Shown in pieces: positions 47,342 through 60,100 of a stretch of DNA of 64,000 nt. Numbering within the stretch: position 1 is the stretch's first letter; each line of letters opens with the position of its first letter. Under the pieces are notes generated by a model, which saw nothing but the letters and a program-made list of their open reading frames with translations, was not told the origin of the DNA and searched no databases. Position numbers and translations under genes: made by a program. This stretch comes from Artemia franciscana (lineage: Eukaryota; Arthropoda; Branchiopoda; Anostraca; Artemiidae), in the NCBI RefSeq assembly GCF_032884065.1, contig NC_088873.1:744001-808000 (forward strand), read 5' to 3'.

Positions 47342-49370
47342 ACCGATATATATGTATGTGTATATATTCATTGATTGTCACTATTAGTTAGTGTCTATTG
47401 TATTGTCTTCATGTTGAATTACGTAGTAATTCATGTTTACTGCATTATTTTAGTGTCTTCATGACGTATAAACAGTGCTGCCATAAGGGAGTTTAGTGTT
47501 ACGTTGGAAGTGATACTGTGCTAATATAAAATTGTTGCTGTATGTAATTATGTTCATTTAAAAAGATGTGCTTGTGAAAGATAGAAATCAAGCTTCAAAG
47601 TGTATCTGTTATTTTGATTCGCCTTTTAAATTAGATATGCCATCAAAAAGAACGATCTTTGGCATTCTATCATCCGTCATCCATAGAATGTGCCCTAGCG
47701 GGATTAAACGATACTTTTTGACGAAAAATTAGGTTACGAAAATTACCATTAAAATTGCTTTCAATTTTTTAGGTTAAATCTAGTTTATTATGCTCATTTC
47801 TAGTATTGTTCACTTGGTGAATGACATAAGGGTCTTTGCAGTTACTTGTGATGGTACCTATTCCTCTTTCTTGTGGTAGAAGGTCTATCGGGTCTCATCT
47901 TTCTTTTTAGTGACAAATTATTTATTTACAAGCTCGAATCGAGAAAAGAATACGAAATGTTTAAGTAATTTGAGGGTAGTCATTTAAATCGGAAAAGGAA
48001 CTGCTAATAAATTTTAGAATATCCAGTATATTTCTTTGTGCGATTTGTATTAGTTTGTGAATTCTTTTGTTTAACAACTTAAGATAACAAGTTTCATTTA
48101 GTAACATATTCTTGAATTTGAATAATTTGAATTTGTTAATTGAGAAAAATTTGTTTTTATTATTTAATATAATTGCATACCAACGAATTTGATATAACAT
48201 CCTATTCAACTATTCATTCGGTTGAGCCTCCATTCCACAAGCACGGATATGACATCTGTGTCGATCCATTTAGGCCATACCCTTAGATAGGACTTCGGAA
48301 CCTGACGACCTAATTCGTCAATGAAAAGCTATACAAGTCTTTATTTTAATTGTGAGACACACTTCAGTTTGCTTGCAGTTAAGGTAAACTTAGTATGACT
48401 GAACCAACACTCAAGTCTTATACCCGAGCCACATTATAGTCACACATGTAAATAAAAAAAGAGCCACTGTGCATGGAATTTTGGTGATTTTTTACATCAC
48501 ATGCGCTGCTGAAAGGGAATATTGAGAGCCTGGGTTAAAAAGCCAGCGTCATCTCTAATTTTGTTTGAATTATTCTCTTCTAAGACTATTGTCTTTGTAC
48601 CTTTTTCAGCTTCATCAATTACCAAACTGCTCCTACTTTTTTTTTAATTAAAAAAAAATGTCTTCTAAATCTTTTCTCTGATTGGTATTGAAAATTACGC
48701 TCAAAAGTTGAACATAGTCAAACTGTCTAAATTACGCATGGAATACAGTATTGCCGCTGTAGTTTTGCGTAATTTTGTTGTTTGCCGGTAATTTTGACTA
48801 TAGTATAGATCGGGCAGTTTGTATCAGGTAAAGATTTTTTTTTAAATTAACCCTTGCTTGTTTTTGTTGAGTCAACCTGGTTCTGTTTAGCTGCCCAAAG
48901 TGAGGGGTATCTATATACTGCCCTTTATACTTTTATCGCTCCATGTTGATGTGTATTAATAATAGTTTTTGAGACAAATCAACCAGTGTAGATTAAAGGA
49001 TCATAAAGCCCAGGAGGTTAATCAGAGAGGCAATTTGAGTCCGTCTCTGAGAAAATTACAATTAGCACCATCTAGTATTACTTACCGGAATCATTAAGTT
49101 AATGATAAAACTAAGTGAAAAATATTGTTTTGGTTTTTGGATAGGCAATGTTACTTTTAGTATATAAAGTACACATTAAAAGTAATATTGCCTATTAGAA
49201 AATTGTTATTTTATGAAAATGTAACTTCTTATTTTTCATGTTTTTGTCCGATCTCAAATTATTACATGTCGTTGTTCGGTGTTATTTTTATGAAGTACAT
49301 TGTATTAACATAATTTATGACAAATATAAGTGAAATTAAAGTTGTAATTTCTGCCTTTATCTATTTTTAA
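47342..49370 (+). other. Probable 3' untranslated region of the bZIP gene
   Basis: AT-rich, with no coding and few recognisable transposons, unlike the rest of the window. AATAAA occurs at 48451 and ATTAAA at about 49335. The true poly(A) site cannot be chosen from sequence alone. A perfect-looking hairpin lies at 49141-49195. Confidence 0.5.
49141..49195. repeat. 19-bp inverted repeat near the end of the presumed 3' UTR
   Basis: ATAGGCAATGTTACTTTTA (49141-49159) and TAAAAGTAATATTGCCTAT (49177-49195) are inverted copies with one mismatch around a 17-base loop. It could be a structured RNA element or the remains of a tiny MITE. Confidence 0.7.
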
Positions 49371-49861
49371 CTAGCTAGTAGGTAATCTAAGGGACATCTC
49401 CAGTGGCTTAAACTTGCCTAACTTGATCCAGCCACTAATAAATGAATTGCAGATTGAAGAGTACTTATATCTCCTATTCAGAATATTGTCCCTAATAATG
49501 ATTGGTTCCCTCAACTGGCTCTGCCTCTAGATTTTCATGCTTGAAGGAATTTTTAAACGTAGTATTTTTATTTATTCGTTTTTGGAAAACCTCAACTAAT
49601 CATTTTTGAAGAACTTCATCTAATCAAATTGTTTAAAGATTTAGCATCTTTTGAATGCCCATTTTGCATTAATTAATCAATAATGGGACCTAAAGTAGTG
49701 CATCTTTTTTAGATTTGATTTTGCATTTACAAACAGCTTTGCCCCCCTCTAAGTTTTGTGAATTAGCACCCCCATTGAAGTGCAGATTATTGAATTTGGA
49801 ATACCATCAGGAGGGGCGCTTAGTTTGTGTGACTTGAATCCAACAAAGTGGCTTTAGGACT
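49371..49861. other. Non-coding DNA
   Basis: No gene or named repeat recognised. Confidence 0.35.
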
Positions 49862-50720
49862 TTTTACGAGGTTGTGCTCTATTTCTGTTCGTATGGATGA
49901 TTTTGATGGAGTTTATCTTAAGAAGCACAGCAAAGGCAGTGGGAGGACACGAAATCAAATGGGGAAGTAAAACTTTCTTGGAATTAGATTACGCTGAGGA
50001 TTTAAGTGTCCTAGATGAAAGTGTGAGCAAAATGAATGAATCTTTAGAGGTTTGGCGAGTTCAGAGTGCTAGAATATATTTAAAAGTTAACGTTAAAAGA
50101 CTAAGTCACTAAGAGTAGGAATAAATGATGATGAAAAAGTGACGTTGGGTAACCAAAAGATCAATCAAGTGGACATCTTCACTTACATAATTAGTATTAT
50201 TAGTAAAAGTAATGGGTGCAGTGAAGGTGTTTAAATTAGAAGAGGTAAGGCTCAGGGTGTTTTTTTTCACAGTTGAAGTAAGTTTGGAAGAATAGGAAGG
50301 TAAAAGCATTAGCATTCTGAAAAATGGATGAAGATTTGTTAGATGTTTTCAGCAAATTGCGTTCAGGTTGTTTTGGGTACCCGTCTGACCGATCGTATTT
50401 CAAACAGTAAGCTCTACGAAAAGTGCTGTTCAATCCCGCTTCCTAGGGATATAATGAGAGAAAGGTTGAAGTGGCTAGGATACGTTCTACGGTTGAAAAA
50501 ATTATAGATTGTCTTTTTGGGCAACCGTCTGGGGCTAAGTGAAAAGCAGGTCGTCCTCAGTTTGGGTATGAGGATATAGTAGGAACGTATTTAAGGGAAA
50601 TGGGAGCTTCCTGGGAGGGTGTAAAGGGGGAGGCTTTCAATAGATTGAGATGGAGGAGGAGCTTGTGTACCTTTGTTGGCCTCAGGCGGCTTGGTGTTGT
50701 GGTGAGTTGTTAGTAGCAGT
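49862..50720 (+). pseudogene. LINE family A, reverse-transcriptase and tail fragment
   Basis: This is a longer copy of the family at 35400. The start retains the reverse-transcriptase active-site region as LELDYAEDLSVLDESVSKMN, where the usual second residue of the DD pair region is changed (AED instead of ADD). It is followed by broken-frame versions of the downstream part, GRPQ/GRPR-like and LREMGASWEGVK. It ends with GTTGGCCTCAGGCGGCTTGG and TGAGTTGTTAGTAG. Several frameshifts and stops make it non-functional. Confidence 0.78.
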
Positions 50721-50754
50721 TTTAGGAGTTCTTCTGAAGGAACTGGAATAAGAA

Positions 50755-51430
50755 GTCTAACTTTAGCGTAAAGATTTATGTCCGTTTTAGGTTTTAATAT
50801 TGCTTTTCGCTTTGAGATAAAAAAAACTTGTTATTTTGATTAGTTTCTGACTGTTTTTCAAATCATGCTGGAAATCTCCCTTCCTGTCCCGTTTAAAATT
50901 CCCCTAAGAGACCTTCATATCCGTATAAAATTCATCCTGTAGAAAATCACATCCCCCCGCAGAGAATTTCCCACAAAATATTTCCGTATAGTTCTTAACA
51001 TATAGTATGTGTATACAGTGGGTAAATTATGTAGCTTCCAGCCCTTTCCCCAGAGTCTGTGGGGGAGGAGGAGGTTCATCGAACCACCATTGATTTGATA
51101 TGATCACCCCGAAAAAAAAAGGCTCATCCGTGATCTTTCTTTCTTCTGACGAAAAACACAAATTTTCAAAGAAAAGCCTACTTGTAGGGATCTGATATGC
51201 TGAATTTGATGGTGTGAATGGTGTAAAATCGCTTGACTGTTTGGAGATGTTTCTCCTCATTTTTTCGAAAATGATGCAAATTTTCTTTGGCTTGTAGCTT
51301 ATAATGAGTAACATTAAATGAAAGGAATTTTATACATCTGGATTCAGTACAAAAGTCAATTCTTTTAATGCACTAATTGTTATCAAAATTCCTTTTCTTA
51401 GTGTTTTGGTAAGCATTGGGTTACTACTGG
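50755..51430 (+). repeat. M1 right end plus family R, copy
   Basis: It begins with the M1 right end (CTTTAGCGTAAAGATTTATG, TCCGTTTTAGGTTTTAATAT). It continues with the same ~600 bases as 41746-42545, including TCCGTGATCTTTCTTTCTTC and 'tctgatatgctgaatttgatgg' in two parts. This supports M1 and R belonging to one element. Confidence 0.65.
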
Positions 51431-52790
51431 CTGCCATAAAAAAAATGCATCTTTTAGATGGTAGGTGTTCATTCAGAAATAATTAAGTTTCGTCTGTTTG
51501 CTCAAACAGACAGATTAAAATGTTCCCTTTGAAAGTCATCATAAACTGCAATAGAGGAAGAGGTATTTTTGGTTAAACAACAATAGGTAGGATTCAATAT
51601 GACTCCAGTGGTAAATTTGAGCATCGAATTATCCAAGTTACGAGTTTTTGTTTTTCAAAAGAGAAAGCAGGGTCTTTTCACTACACAAAATTATGGCACA
51701 TTTTTTTTTTTTTCATTTGCAAAAAAGAAAAAAACAATCATTAGAATTAATCTGTAGTCTCTTTTTTATTTAACAAAGCCTATTTTATGTAATAAAACGT
51801 CGAGAAGTTGAAAAATTAAAAAATCTAGAAATCTGACTTGACCACAGATCATAGAATGCTGCCTAAATCTCTGGAAATCGCCTAATTTAAAAGCCGCCTT
51901 GATCGGAATCGAGGTGTTCCGATGATAAAGGATTGCGATTGCACTTCGGATTGGATGATCCTTGTGATCAAATGTAAATTGGGGTAGCTCAGCAGCAATA
52001 CTTTTTTTTTAGTTAGGTGATGACTTTCAATAGGGAATCCCTTTCCTTAATATAATTCAGGTTTCTTCAGATCCCCTTTCTTTTAGTAACACTGAGATTG
52101 TTTTAAAGCTTAAAGTGAAGGATCTTGTAGTCTGTATAAAGAAAAAATATAAAACATTTGAAGACAAGGCGAAAATTATCCTTTTAGGCCACAATTTATT
52201 TCTGTTTTTTAGTAACAGTTCTGGCTCTTGATGATTTACTGGCTAAATTATTCAGCAAATGTTTTTGTATCTTTTTTTTTTCTTTTTAAGTGTTTGATCA
52301 ATATTTGATATTTTTTGGTTGTAAGCGTTATCATTTGTCTTTTCTTTATATTTATATCATAGTCTACTCCTCATTTTGAGGGAAATAAAGAAAATAAATA
52401 AATAAAATCCTTCTTATTTCATGAAGAAGATATGCATAACATGACTTGGTAGGAAGTAATTTATTTTCACAACATCGTCGCGATTTGGTTCTATAATGTT
52501 TTCCCAACTTTACAACATGTATTTTTTTTCATATAGCATAAAACTACATGTAAAATAAGTCATTCTTGAGACAAAACTGAGTTATTTCATATCTTATGTT
52601 CTGAAAAGTATAGGACTTGTTTCAAAAGACCTGTTTCTTGATAGATTTCCCTGCTTGCAGTATTTTCTTTCATAGAATTGTTTTAAGTTTTGAAGCTAAG
52701 GGCATTTGAACAAGAAGACAATTGTCTTCTGTGAAGTCATAATTAAGTAGCATCTAATTTTAAGACATTCATAGGTAGCTCTGCCTACGC
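51431..52790. other. AT-rich non-coding DNA
   Basis: No gene recognised. Poly-T and poly-A runs occur near 51703 and 51725. An AAATAAATAAATAAAA-like short repeat lies near 52392. Confidence 0.35.
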
Positions 52791-52791
52791 T

Positions 52792-53140
52792 TTATGATAA
52801 ACTGTACCAGCTTTTGTTAAAAACAGTTTCACATAGGATTATTTGGTGGCCATTTGAAAAGTAGCTTCGAAAACTGGAATTAGGCTTAGTTAATTTAACC
52901 GAAGAGGGCTCCATTCTAATTTTCGAAAAGTTGCCTGAACTATAAGCTAACCAAATAGCGTTATTAGGGTCTTTCTTGAGCTCTTCATCGTATTTCCATG
53001 TGATAGCAGCACCAAACAGATTTGAAGCCAAGGCATTCTAGCTATTCAATAGTACACTCCTCTATGACCTTGGTCCCAACCAGGGTTGCAAGCTCTTTGT
53101 TCCTCAATGTCTCAATTTCGATCTTTAGAATAACATTTTG
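52792..53140 (-). pseudogene. Coding-like remnant, unknown protein
   Basis: On the minus strand, one frame reads ASNLFGAAITWKYDEELKKD, PNNAIWLAYSSGNFSKIRME and on to a stop at 52792. An adjacent upstream frame reads ETLRNKELATLVGTKVIEEC and then stops. Composition is protein-like and the two pieces abut with a frame change near 53040. This suggests a decayed gene copy or an exon pair I cannot resolve. There is no ATG at the start of the longer frame. I do not recognise the family. Confidence 0.3.
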
Positions 53141-54683
53141 CAACCAAATGTGTTATTACCAAGGCAAAATCCTGTCTAAATTTTTTAATACTTCCTATTT
53201 CATGACTTCGAAGGAAAAACAAGATTCATGAATGTCCTAGCTTAGAAACTCCTTCAAACCAAAACTACTTTACTACACTTAATTATCGCCATTGTTTTCA
53301 GAAACAATACAAGAAACTGCACCAAAAAAGATATTTTTCGAAAAAATTAATATTTGTATTAGGTTCTTTTATGTTTTCTTATCATATTATGTTTATTTAC
53401 AGTTTTTTGATCGAATTTTTTCTTCTTTCATCGTAATTTTTGTGTACTTTGCAGTATTGTTTCGAGTTGCGACAATATAATAAAAAAGAAGTTTAATTTT
53501 GATCATGTTCAACAATTTGCAATACCTGCGATAAAACTTAAAAAATAATGGTATTTTATACATTTCAGCGCAAACATACGTTGCAACAATAAATTTAAGG
53601 TTTAAAATTAAGCACAAGTAACAGTTTAAAGGTTTTTATCCATACACCGTAAAATGGAAAAAAAACAACAATTTCATTTGATATAACTAAAAAAATCATG
53701 AGACATGTCTTATATATTATGTGTTACAACAAAGTCTATAATTGAGCTGCATATTTTAGTTTTTACCTGATAGTTTTAAAATTGTATCTTCAGATAAAAA
53801 TTTTCTCGGAAAAGCTTAAAATACTATGCATTGTCTCTTTAATAAAAGCGGCGTATTTGCATTTGTCATTAGTCTAAATGCCGAGTACAGATAACTGAGA
53901 AAACATATAGTATTTATGATTCACAAATATCTCTTGACAAGCTAAAACATTTTCATGTGTGGTGGAGTAGCAACGTGAAACTGAGAGAAAATGGAACATT
54001 AAAGTTTGCCTAACAAATTTAATTCAAGGATGTACTCAAAGAGGTACATGAGAAAATGCTGATTACTTTATAGACAAGATCCGTATGAGGCTACTCAAAG
54101 CTGTTCCTGGGGGCTAATGGCGCCCGGGGTAAAGCTAATTACAGTGCTACCTCCTGAATCAAATATAAGCAAAAAATGATGAATCAAAGAGAAAAATTTA
54201 ATCAAAGTAGGAAATCCCTCGGCCAATCCCCCCTCCAGCTGAGTCTTCAGGGACAGCTGACCCGGTGCCCCCCTAGGAATGGCTTTGTGCATACTTCTCA
54301 AATTTCGATAAATTAGTTGTCAAGCTACCCCCATTGCATTCGCTTTAATCAAAGAATTTAGTCACACAAACACACACACACACACGGCCTGCTTTTCATA
54401 ATTCTGTGTCATAGTTTCCATAATTTTTGTTTTTACAGAATTATATTATCGTTATGTTTCGGTATATTCCATTAAGATTAGCCCAACTTCACTTCTTGGG
54501 TGTGTTTAACAAACAAGTACTCCGATACCTTTTAATGTTTAAAGTTGTTCAAAATTCTCCACTTTTTGGCATATTTTTGAACTGCTTTTTCGATTGCACA
54601 ACTTATCTATTGTGATGCCATTTTAGTCGGAAATCTGATTGCTTTTTTTCAGACATATTTAAATTTTCTTCACATGTTTTTAG
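53141..54683. other. AT-rich non-coding DNA
   Basis: No supported gene. (CA)n-like CACAAACACACACACACACA lies at about 54363-54383. Around 54400-54500 it resembles the dispersed repeat at 500-640 and 45410-45530. Confidence 0.35.
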
Positions 54684-54830
54684 AATAGCGGTTCCAGTGG
54701 CTAGTTTTTCTGAAGAAGAAGTCAAAGAGGTGAAAGGACTTGTTGTTAGTCCATATACCTCCCTAAAGTTTTTGGAATTGGCAGGTGAGCAAACTAGCTC
54801 AAGGAAATCACAGTTCTTCTCTTATCTGTG
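54684..54830 (+). CDS. Internal exon of an unrecognised gene
   Basis: A 147-base segment lies between a good splice acceptor (TTCACATGTTTTTAG, ending at 54683) and a consensus donor (CTGTG then GTAAGT at 54831). Only one frame is open. It reads AVPVASFSEEEVKEVKGLVV, SPYTSLKFLELAGEQ and TSSRKSQFFSYLW, with a partial codon at each end, so the exon length is a multiple of three and the phase is preserved. Charged, protein-like composition contrasts with the surrounding AT-rich DNA. I do not recognise the protein. Neighbouring exons were not found. The downstream intron would contain the foldback element at 55028. It lies 7 kb downstream of the bZIP gene on the same strand, but nothing links the two. 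Confidence 0.6.
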
Positions 54831-55027
54831 GTAAGTTTCAATCCCCGTCTAGTCATGTTATGTGGTTACTTAAATGAATAGAATTCTAGATGAGGTGTTT
54901 TACTACCTCAGAAAATATATTAGGTGAATGAAACTCATAAATATTTCCAGACCATAAATTTTGCGTATGTCCTGTGATATAGGCTATTACAAAACTGAAA
55001 GAAAATGATGAAATAACAGAAATATTA

Positions 55028-55804
55028 GTAAAATTCTAGTTTATTGACTTTTGGCTATCTTGGAAAGGGGTTAGGTTAGGAAAATGAAACTTTCAGGGAT
55101 GGGTCTACAGGCTAAAGTATATCCTGGGAAGGTATTTTGAAGTACCCACCTCCACTCCATTTCCCTCTAGAGGCCCTGAAATTTGCCTACATGACAGGTC
55201 TATACCTATTCAAATTTTCACAAAACAATATTTTACCTTAATTTCCAGTTACCAGTTGCTTTTTCTCTGCCTTTAGTTCTAAAAACGCAATTCCTGTTAT
55301 TTGAGTAGAATTCTGAGCCATATCAATGTTTTTTTTTTCAAAATTTAGGAAATGTATTTGCATATCTTTAAAACCTTATAAGTTGGGATTGAGCAAAGTT
55401 GTGAAGAAACAATTTTGTTGTATTTCATTCAAGTAGAAAATCTATTTTGCAAGGTTTCACTTTTATAACACACATATTTTTAAAGGTCAGGACCCTCTGC
55501 ATATGCATATTAAAGATATTTGCATATCTTCAAAACCTTATAAGTTAAGATTTAGCAAAGTTGTGAAGCTGAAACAATTTTTTTGTATTTCATTCAAGCA
55601 GAAGATCTATTATTCAAGGTTTCACTTTTACAACACACATATTTTTAAATATCAGGACCCTCTAGAGGGAGAAGGAGTAGATTTAGGTACTTCAAAATAC
55701 CTTCCTGGGATATACTTTAGCCTTTAGACCCATCCCTGAAAGTTTCATTTTCCTAACCTAACACCTTTCCAAGATAGCCTGAAGTCAATAAACTAGAATT
55801 TTAC
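55028..55804. mobile_element. 777-bp foldback element with internal direct duplication
   Basis: Left arm about 55028-55150 and right arm about 55680-55804 are inverted copies. GTAAAATTCTAGTTTATTGA opens the left arm and TCAATAAACTAGAATTTTAC closes the right. TTA flanks both sides, a possible 3-bp target duplication. Inside, a ~155-base unit (CTTATAAGTTGGGATTGAGC, GTTTCACTTTTATAACACAC, AGGTCAGGACCCTCT) is repeated at about 55363-55500 and 55525-55660. A related degenerate copy is at 36940-37370. No open frame, so it is non-autonomous. Confidence 0.75.
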
Positions 55805-56693
<889 letters not shown>

Positions 56694-57018
56694 TCAGCAT
56701 CTATTGGTGTGCATAAACATGTCTTGACCAATTTCACTCTGCTGAAACTTCTTTTCACCATGACCAATGCTGTTTTTAATGTTTGTAATGCTGTCACAAC
56801 CCTCTGATAAACTGACCAGAGAGTTGATAATAATGATTAGACTGCACACATTTCACAAAACAGGTCCTCAAAGACAGTTTGATCAATAAAATCCATTGCT
56901 CTCTCCAAAAAATTTTGTCTAGTGACATCTCTGGTCAGTGGCACACCAATTTCCAGGGAACTAATTACTTGTACATCACAGATACATGTTTGTTTTCTTT
57001 TTTATGGCACTTGGTATT

Positions 57019-57147
57019 TGCAGCATTATGGACTAACCCGCTTGTTTATGCTTATGTTGTGCCTAACATTGCTTGCTTGTGCTTATATTTTGTAATTGTT
57101 CTAGGTGCTTGGGTTTATAAATAAACTATAAATAGTCAAATGCTACA
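57019..57147 (+). repeat. 5' LTR
   Basis: 129 bases, TG...CA bounded. Its 3' part contains TTTATAAATAAACTATAAAT, which holds an AATAAA polyadenylation signal. A TATA-like role for the same stretch is possible but unproven. It is unusually short for a Gypsy-type element. Confidence 0.95.
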
Positions 57148-57157
57148 TGGTGTCAGA
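57148..57157 (+). promoter_or_regulatory. Primer-binding site, tRNA-Leu type
   Basis: TGGTGTCAGA directly follows the 5' LTR. It matches the start of the reverse complement of eukaryotic tRNA-Leu 3' ends (CCA plus acceptor). The first ATG of the long frame overlaps the junction (57147-57149), so the primer site would also be read as coding if that start is used. Confidence 0.75.
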
Positions 57158-57161
57158 CATC

Positions 57162-60100
57162 ATGGAGATCACCCACCCGTCAATAAACTGGAATGCAGAC
57201 AATCTCAACTCAGAATGGACCAGAGTTGAAAACCACGCAAAGCTCATGTGCCAAGGCCCCCTTGCTGACAAGTCTGAGAAAGTAGCATGTGCCTACCTCT
57301 TAATCTGGGTTGGTGCACAAGGCAGAGAAATCTTCAGCACTTTTGAGCTTGCAGATGAAGAGAAGGACAAAATCGAGATCTACTTCAAGAAGTTTAGAGA
57401 CTATGCTGCCCCCAAAAAGAATCAAGTGTTCTCCCGCTATGTTTTTCAGAAAAGAGACCAGAACGACACAGAAAGTACTGACAAATACATAACAGAGCTC
57501 AAGATTCTAGTTAAACCATGTGGATACTTAAGTGAAAGTGAGATGGTAAGAGACAAAATAGTTAGTGGAGTCAGAAATCCTAAACTATGTGAAAAACTAT
57601 TAGCCGTCGGTGACAGCCTTACTCTGGCCCAAGCTGTCACAATATGTCGAGCTCACGAGTCAACCCAAGCACAACTAAAGACATTCGAACAAAAGGAAAT
57701 AAAACAAGAAGTGGATGCTGTTGCAAAGAGTCGCTCCAGCTTCTCACTTAAAAAGACAGAGTGTTACTTTTGTGGCGGAAATTACTCACCCCAGCATGTG
57801 TGTCCTGCAAAAGGGAAAACATGTGCCAAGTGTAAAAGACAGAACCATTTTGCAAAAGTCTGCAAAAGTAAGGCGGTGAATATCATTGGAAATGAGGCCA
57901 CAAACACTCCAGCATTCACCAGTGACCTGTACAACCAGGAAGAAACAGAGGTGTTCCTGTATGCCATCAACAAGGACTCCAGCAAGGATGAAATCTTTGC
58001 TGAGATTTCTGTTTGTGGGCAGATCCACATTGATTTCAAGATCGATACGGGTGCTCAGGTCAACATCCTACCTTCACAGTACCTGGACAAGCTGTCGCCA
58101 AAGCCAAAGCTGCTGAAAGCCACGCAACGCCTCACCAGCTACTGTGGATTGACAATACCCTATGTAGGAGTCTGCAACATTCCTTGTCGCTACAAAAATG
58201 GGCCTACACAGCAACTCACCTTTTATGTGGTTGAGTCAAACACCACACCTATAATTGGGTTCAAAGCACGCAAAGACATGAACCTGATAAAGCTTGTTCT
58301 GAACATTGAAGAATCACCAGTCAGCAAATATAGTGATGTTTTCAAGGGTATAGGCAAACTCGAAACAGAGTGTGAAATATACTTAAAAGACAATGCAACA
58401 CCCACAGTACATCCAGCTAGGAAAATACCGCTAGCCCTAAAGCAGAAGCTCAAGACCGAGTTGGAACGCCTAGAAAGTCTCAATATCATCGAAAAGGTCA
58501 GTGAGCCAACAGACTGGGTTAATGCCATGGTCATGGTGGAGAAAAAAGATGGTGGTGTGAGACTATGCATCGATCCTGTTGACCTGAACAAGGCGATAAA
58601 ACGCCCCTACTATCCGGTCCCATCTTTTGACGATGCCGTTGCTGAACTGGATGGAGCAGCAGTATTCAGCAGGCTTGATGCCCGCTCAGGCTACTGGATA
58701 CTTCCACTTTCCACGCGATCCTCCTACTATACAACCTTCAGCACTATCTACAGCCGATACAGATGGAAGAGATACCCCTTCGGCCTAGTGTCTGCGCAAG
58801 ACGAGTTCCAGAGAAAAATGGAAGAGGCGTTTGAAGGATTGGAAGGTATCAGAATACTTGTAGATGATATTCTGGTATATGGAAAGAACCGCGAGGAGCA
58901 CGACCAGAGACTATCCGCCGTTCTTAGAAAAGCCAGAGAAAAAGGAATCCGCTTCAACAGTGAAAAATGCGAATTTTCGAAAGACAAAGTCAAGTACTTT
59001 GGACATATCATTAGCAGAGACGGGATAAAACCAGACCCAGAAAAGATTAGGGCTATACAAGACATGCCAAGCCCACAGTCTAAAGAAGAGCTACAGACAC
59101 TATTAGGAATGCTCAACTTCCTATCGAAATACATACCCGACCTATCCTCGAAAAATAAGCCACTGAGAGATCTTACTAAAGCCACCAATTTCAGATGGGA
59201 AACCGATCACGAAGCAAGTATGAAAGAGATCAAGAGCTGCATTTCAGAAAATCTAGCTTTCTTCGACCATAAATGCAAAGTGGTTGAACTCAAGGTTGAT
59301 GCTTCAAAGCATGGACTTGGAGCTGAGCTCTCCTCAAATGGGAAGATCGTAGGATTTGCATCTAGGGCCCTTAGCACGACTGAACAGAACTATTCTCAAC
59401 TAGAGAAGGAACTGTATGCGATCGGGTTTGGGTGCAAACACTTCCATCACTACATCTATGCAAGAAAAACCATCATGACAACAGATCATCGTCCATTAGA
59501 GACCATCTTATCGCTACCACTCCATACAGCACCAGCACGACTACAGCGAATGATGATTCAGATCCAGCCATACAACATCGAAGTACACTATAGCCCAGGG
59601 TCAGATATCCCAGTCCCAGATGCACTCTCTCGACTACACCTGCCAGACGTTGATACCAAAATGCAGAATGACATCGAAGTTTTTGTGCATACAGTGATGA
59701 AATCCTTGCCAGTGAGCGACTCCAAACTAGACAAAATACGCCGCGAGACAGAAAAAGACACTCAACTCAAGGCAGTCAAAGAACTCATACTCAAAGGATG
59801 GCCCAGTACACGCCAGTCGTGCCCAACAGATGCCGTTCGATTCTGGAATATCAAAGACGAACTAGCAATCCACGATGGGTTAGTTTTGAAAGGTCAACGA
59901 ATCGTCGTACCCCATCCTCTCAGAACCAACATAATTCATCAGCTACACTCAGCACACCTTGGGATCGACAAAACCAAACAGCGCGCCCGGATGATTGTGT
60001 ACTGGCCAGGGATGAACGCTGACATTGAGTCCTTCGTCCAAAAATGTGAAACATGTGCTAAATTTGCAGCAAATAATCAAAAGGAACCGTTGATTAGCAA

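Noticed and set aside
53302-53362. Short segment after TTGTTTTCAG reading ETIQETAPKKIFFEKI
   Set aside because: The acceptor is fair but the donor (GTTCTT) is poor and the segment is very short.
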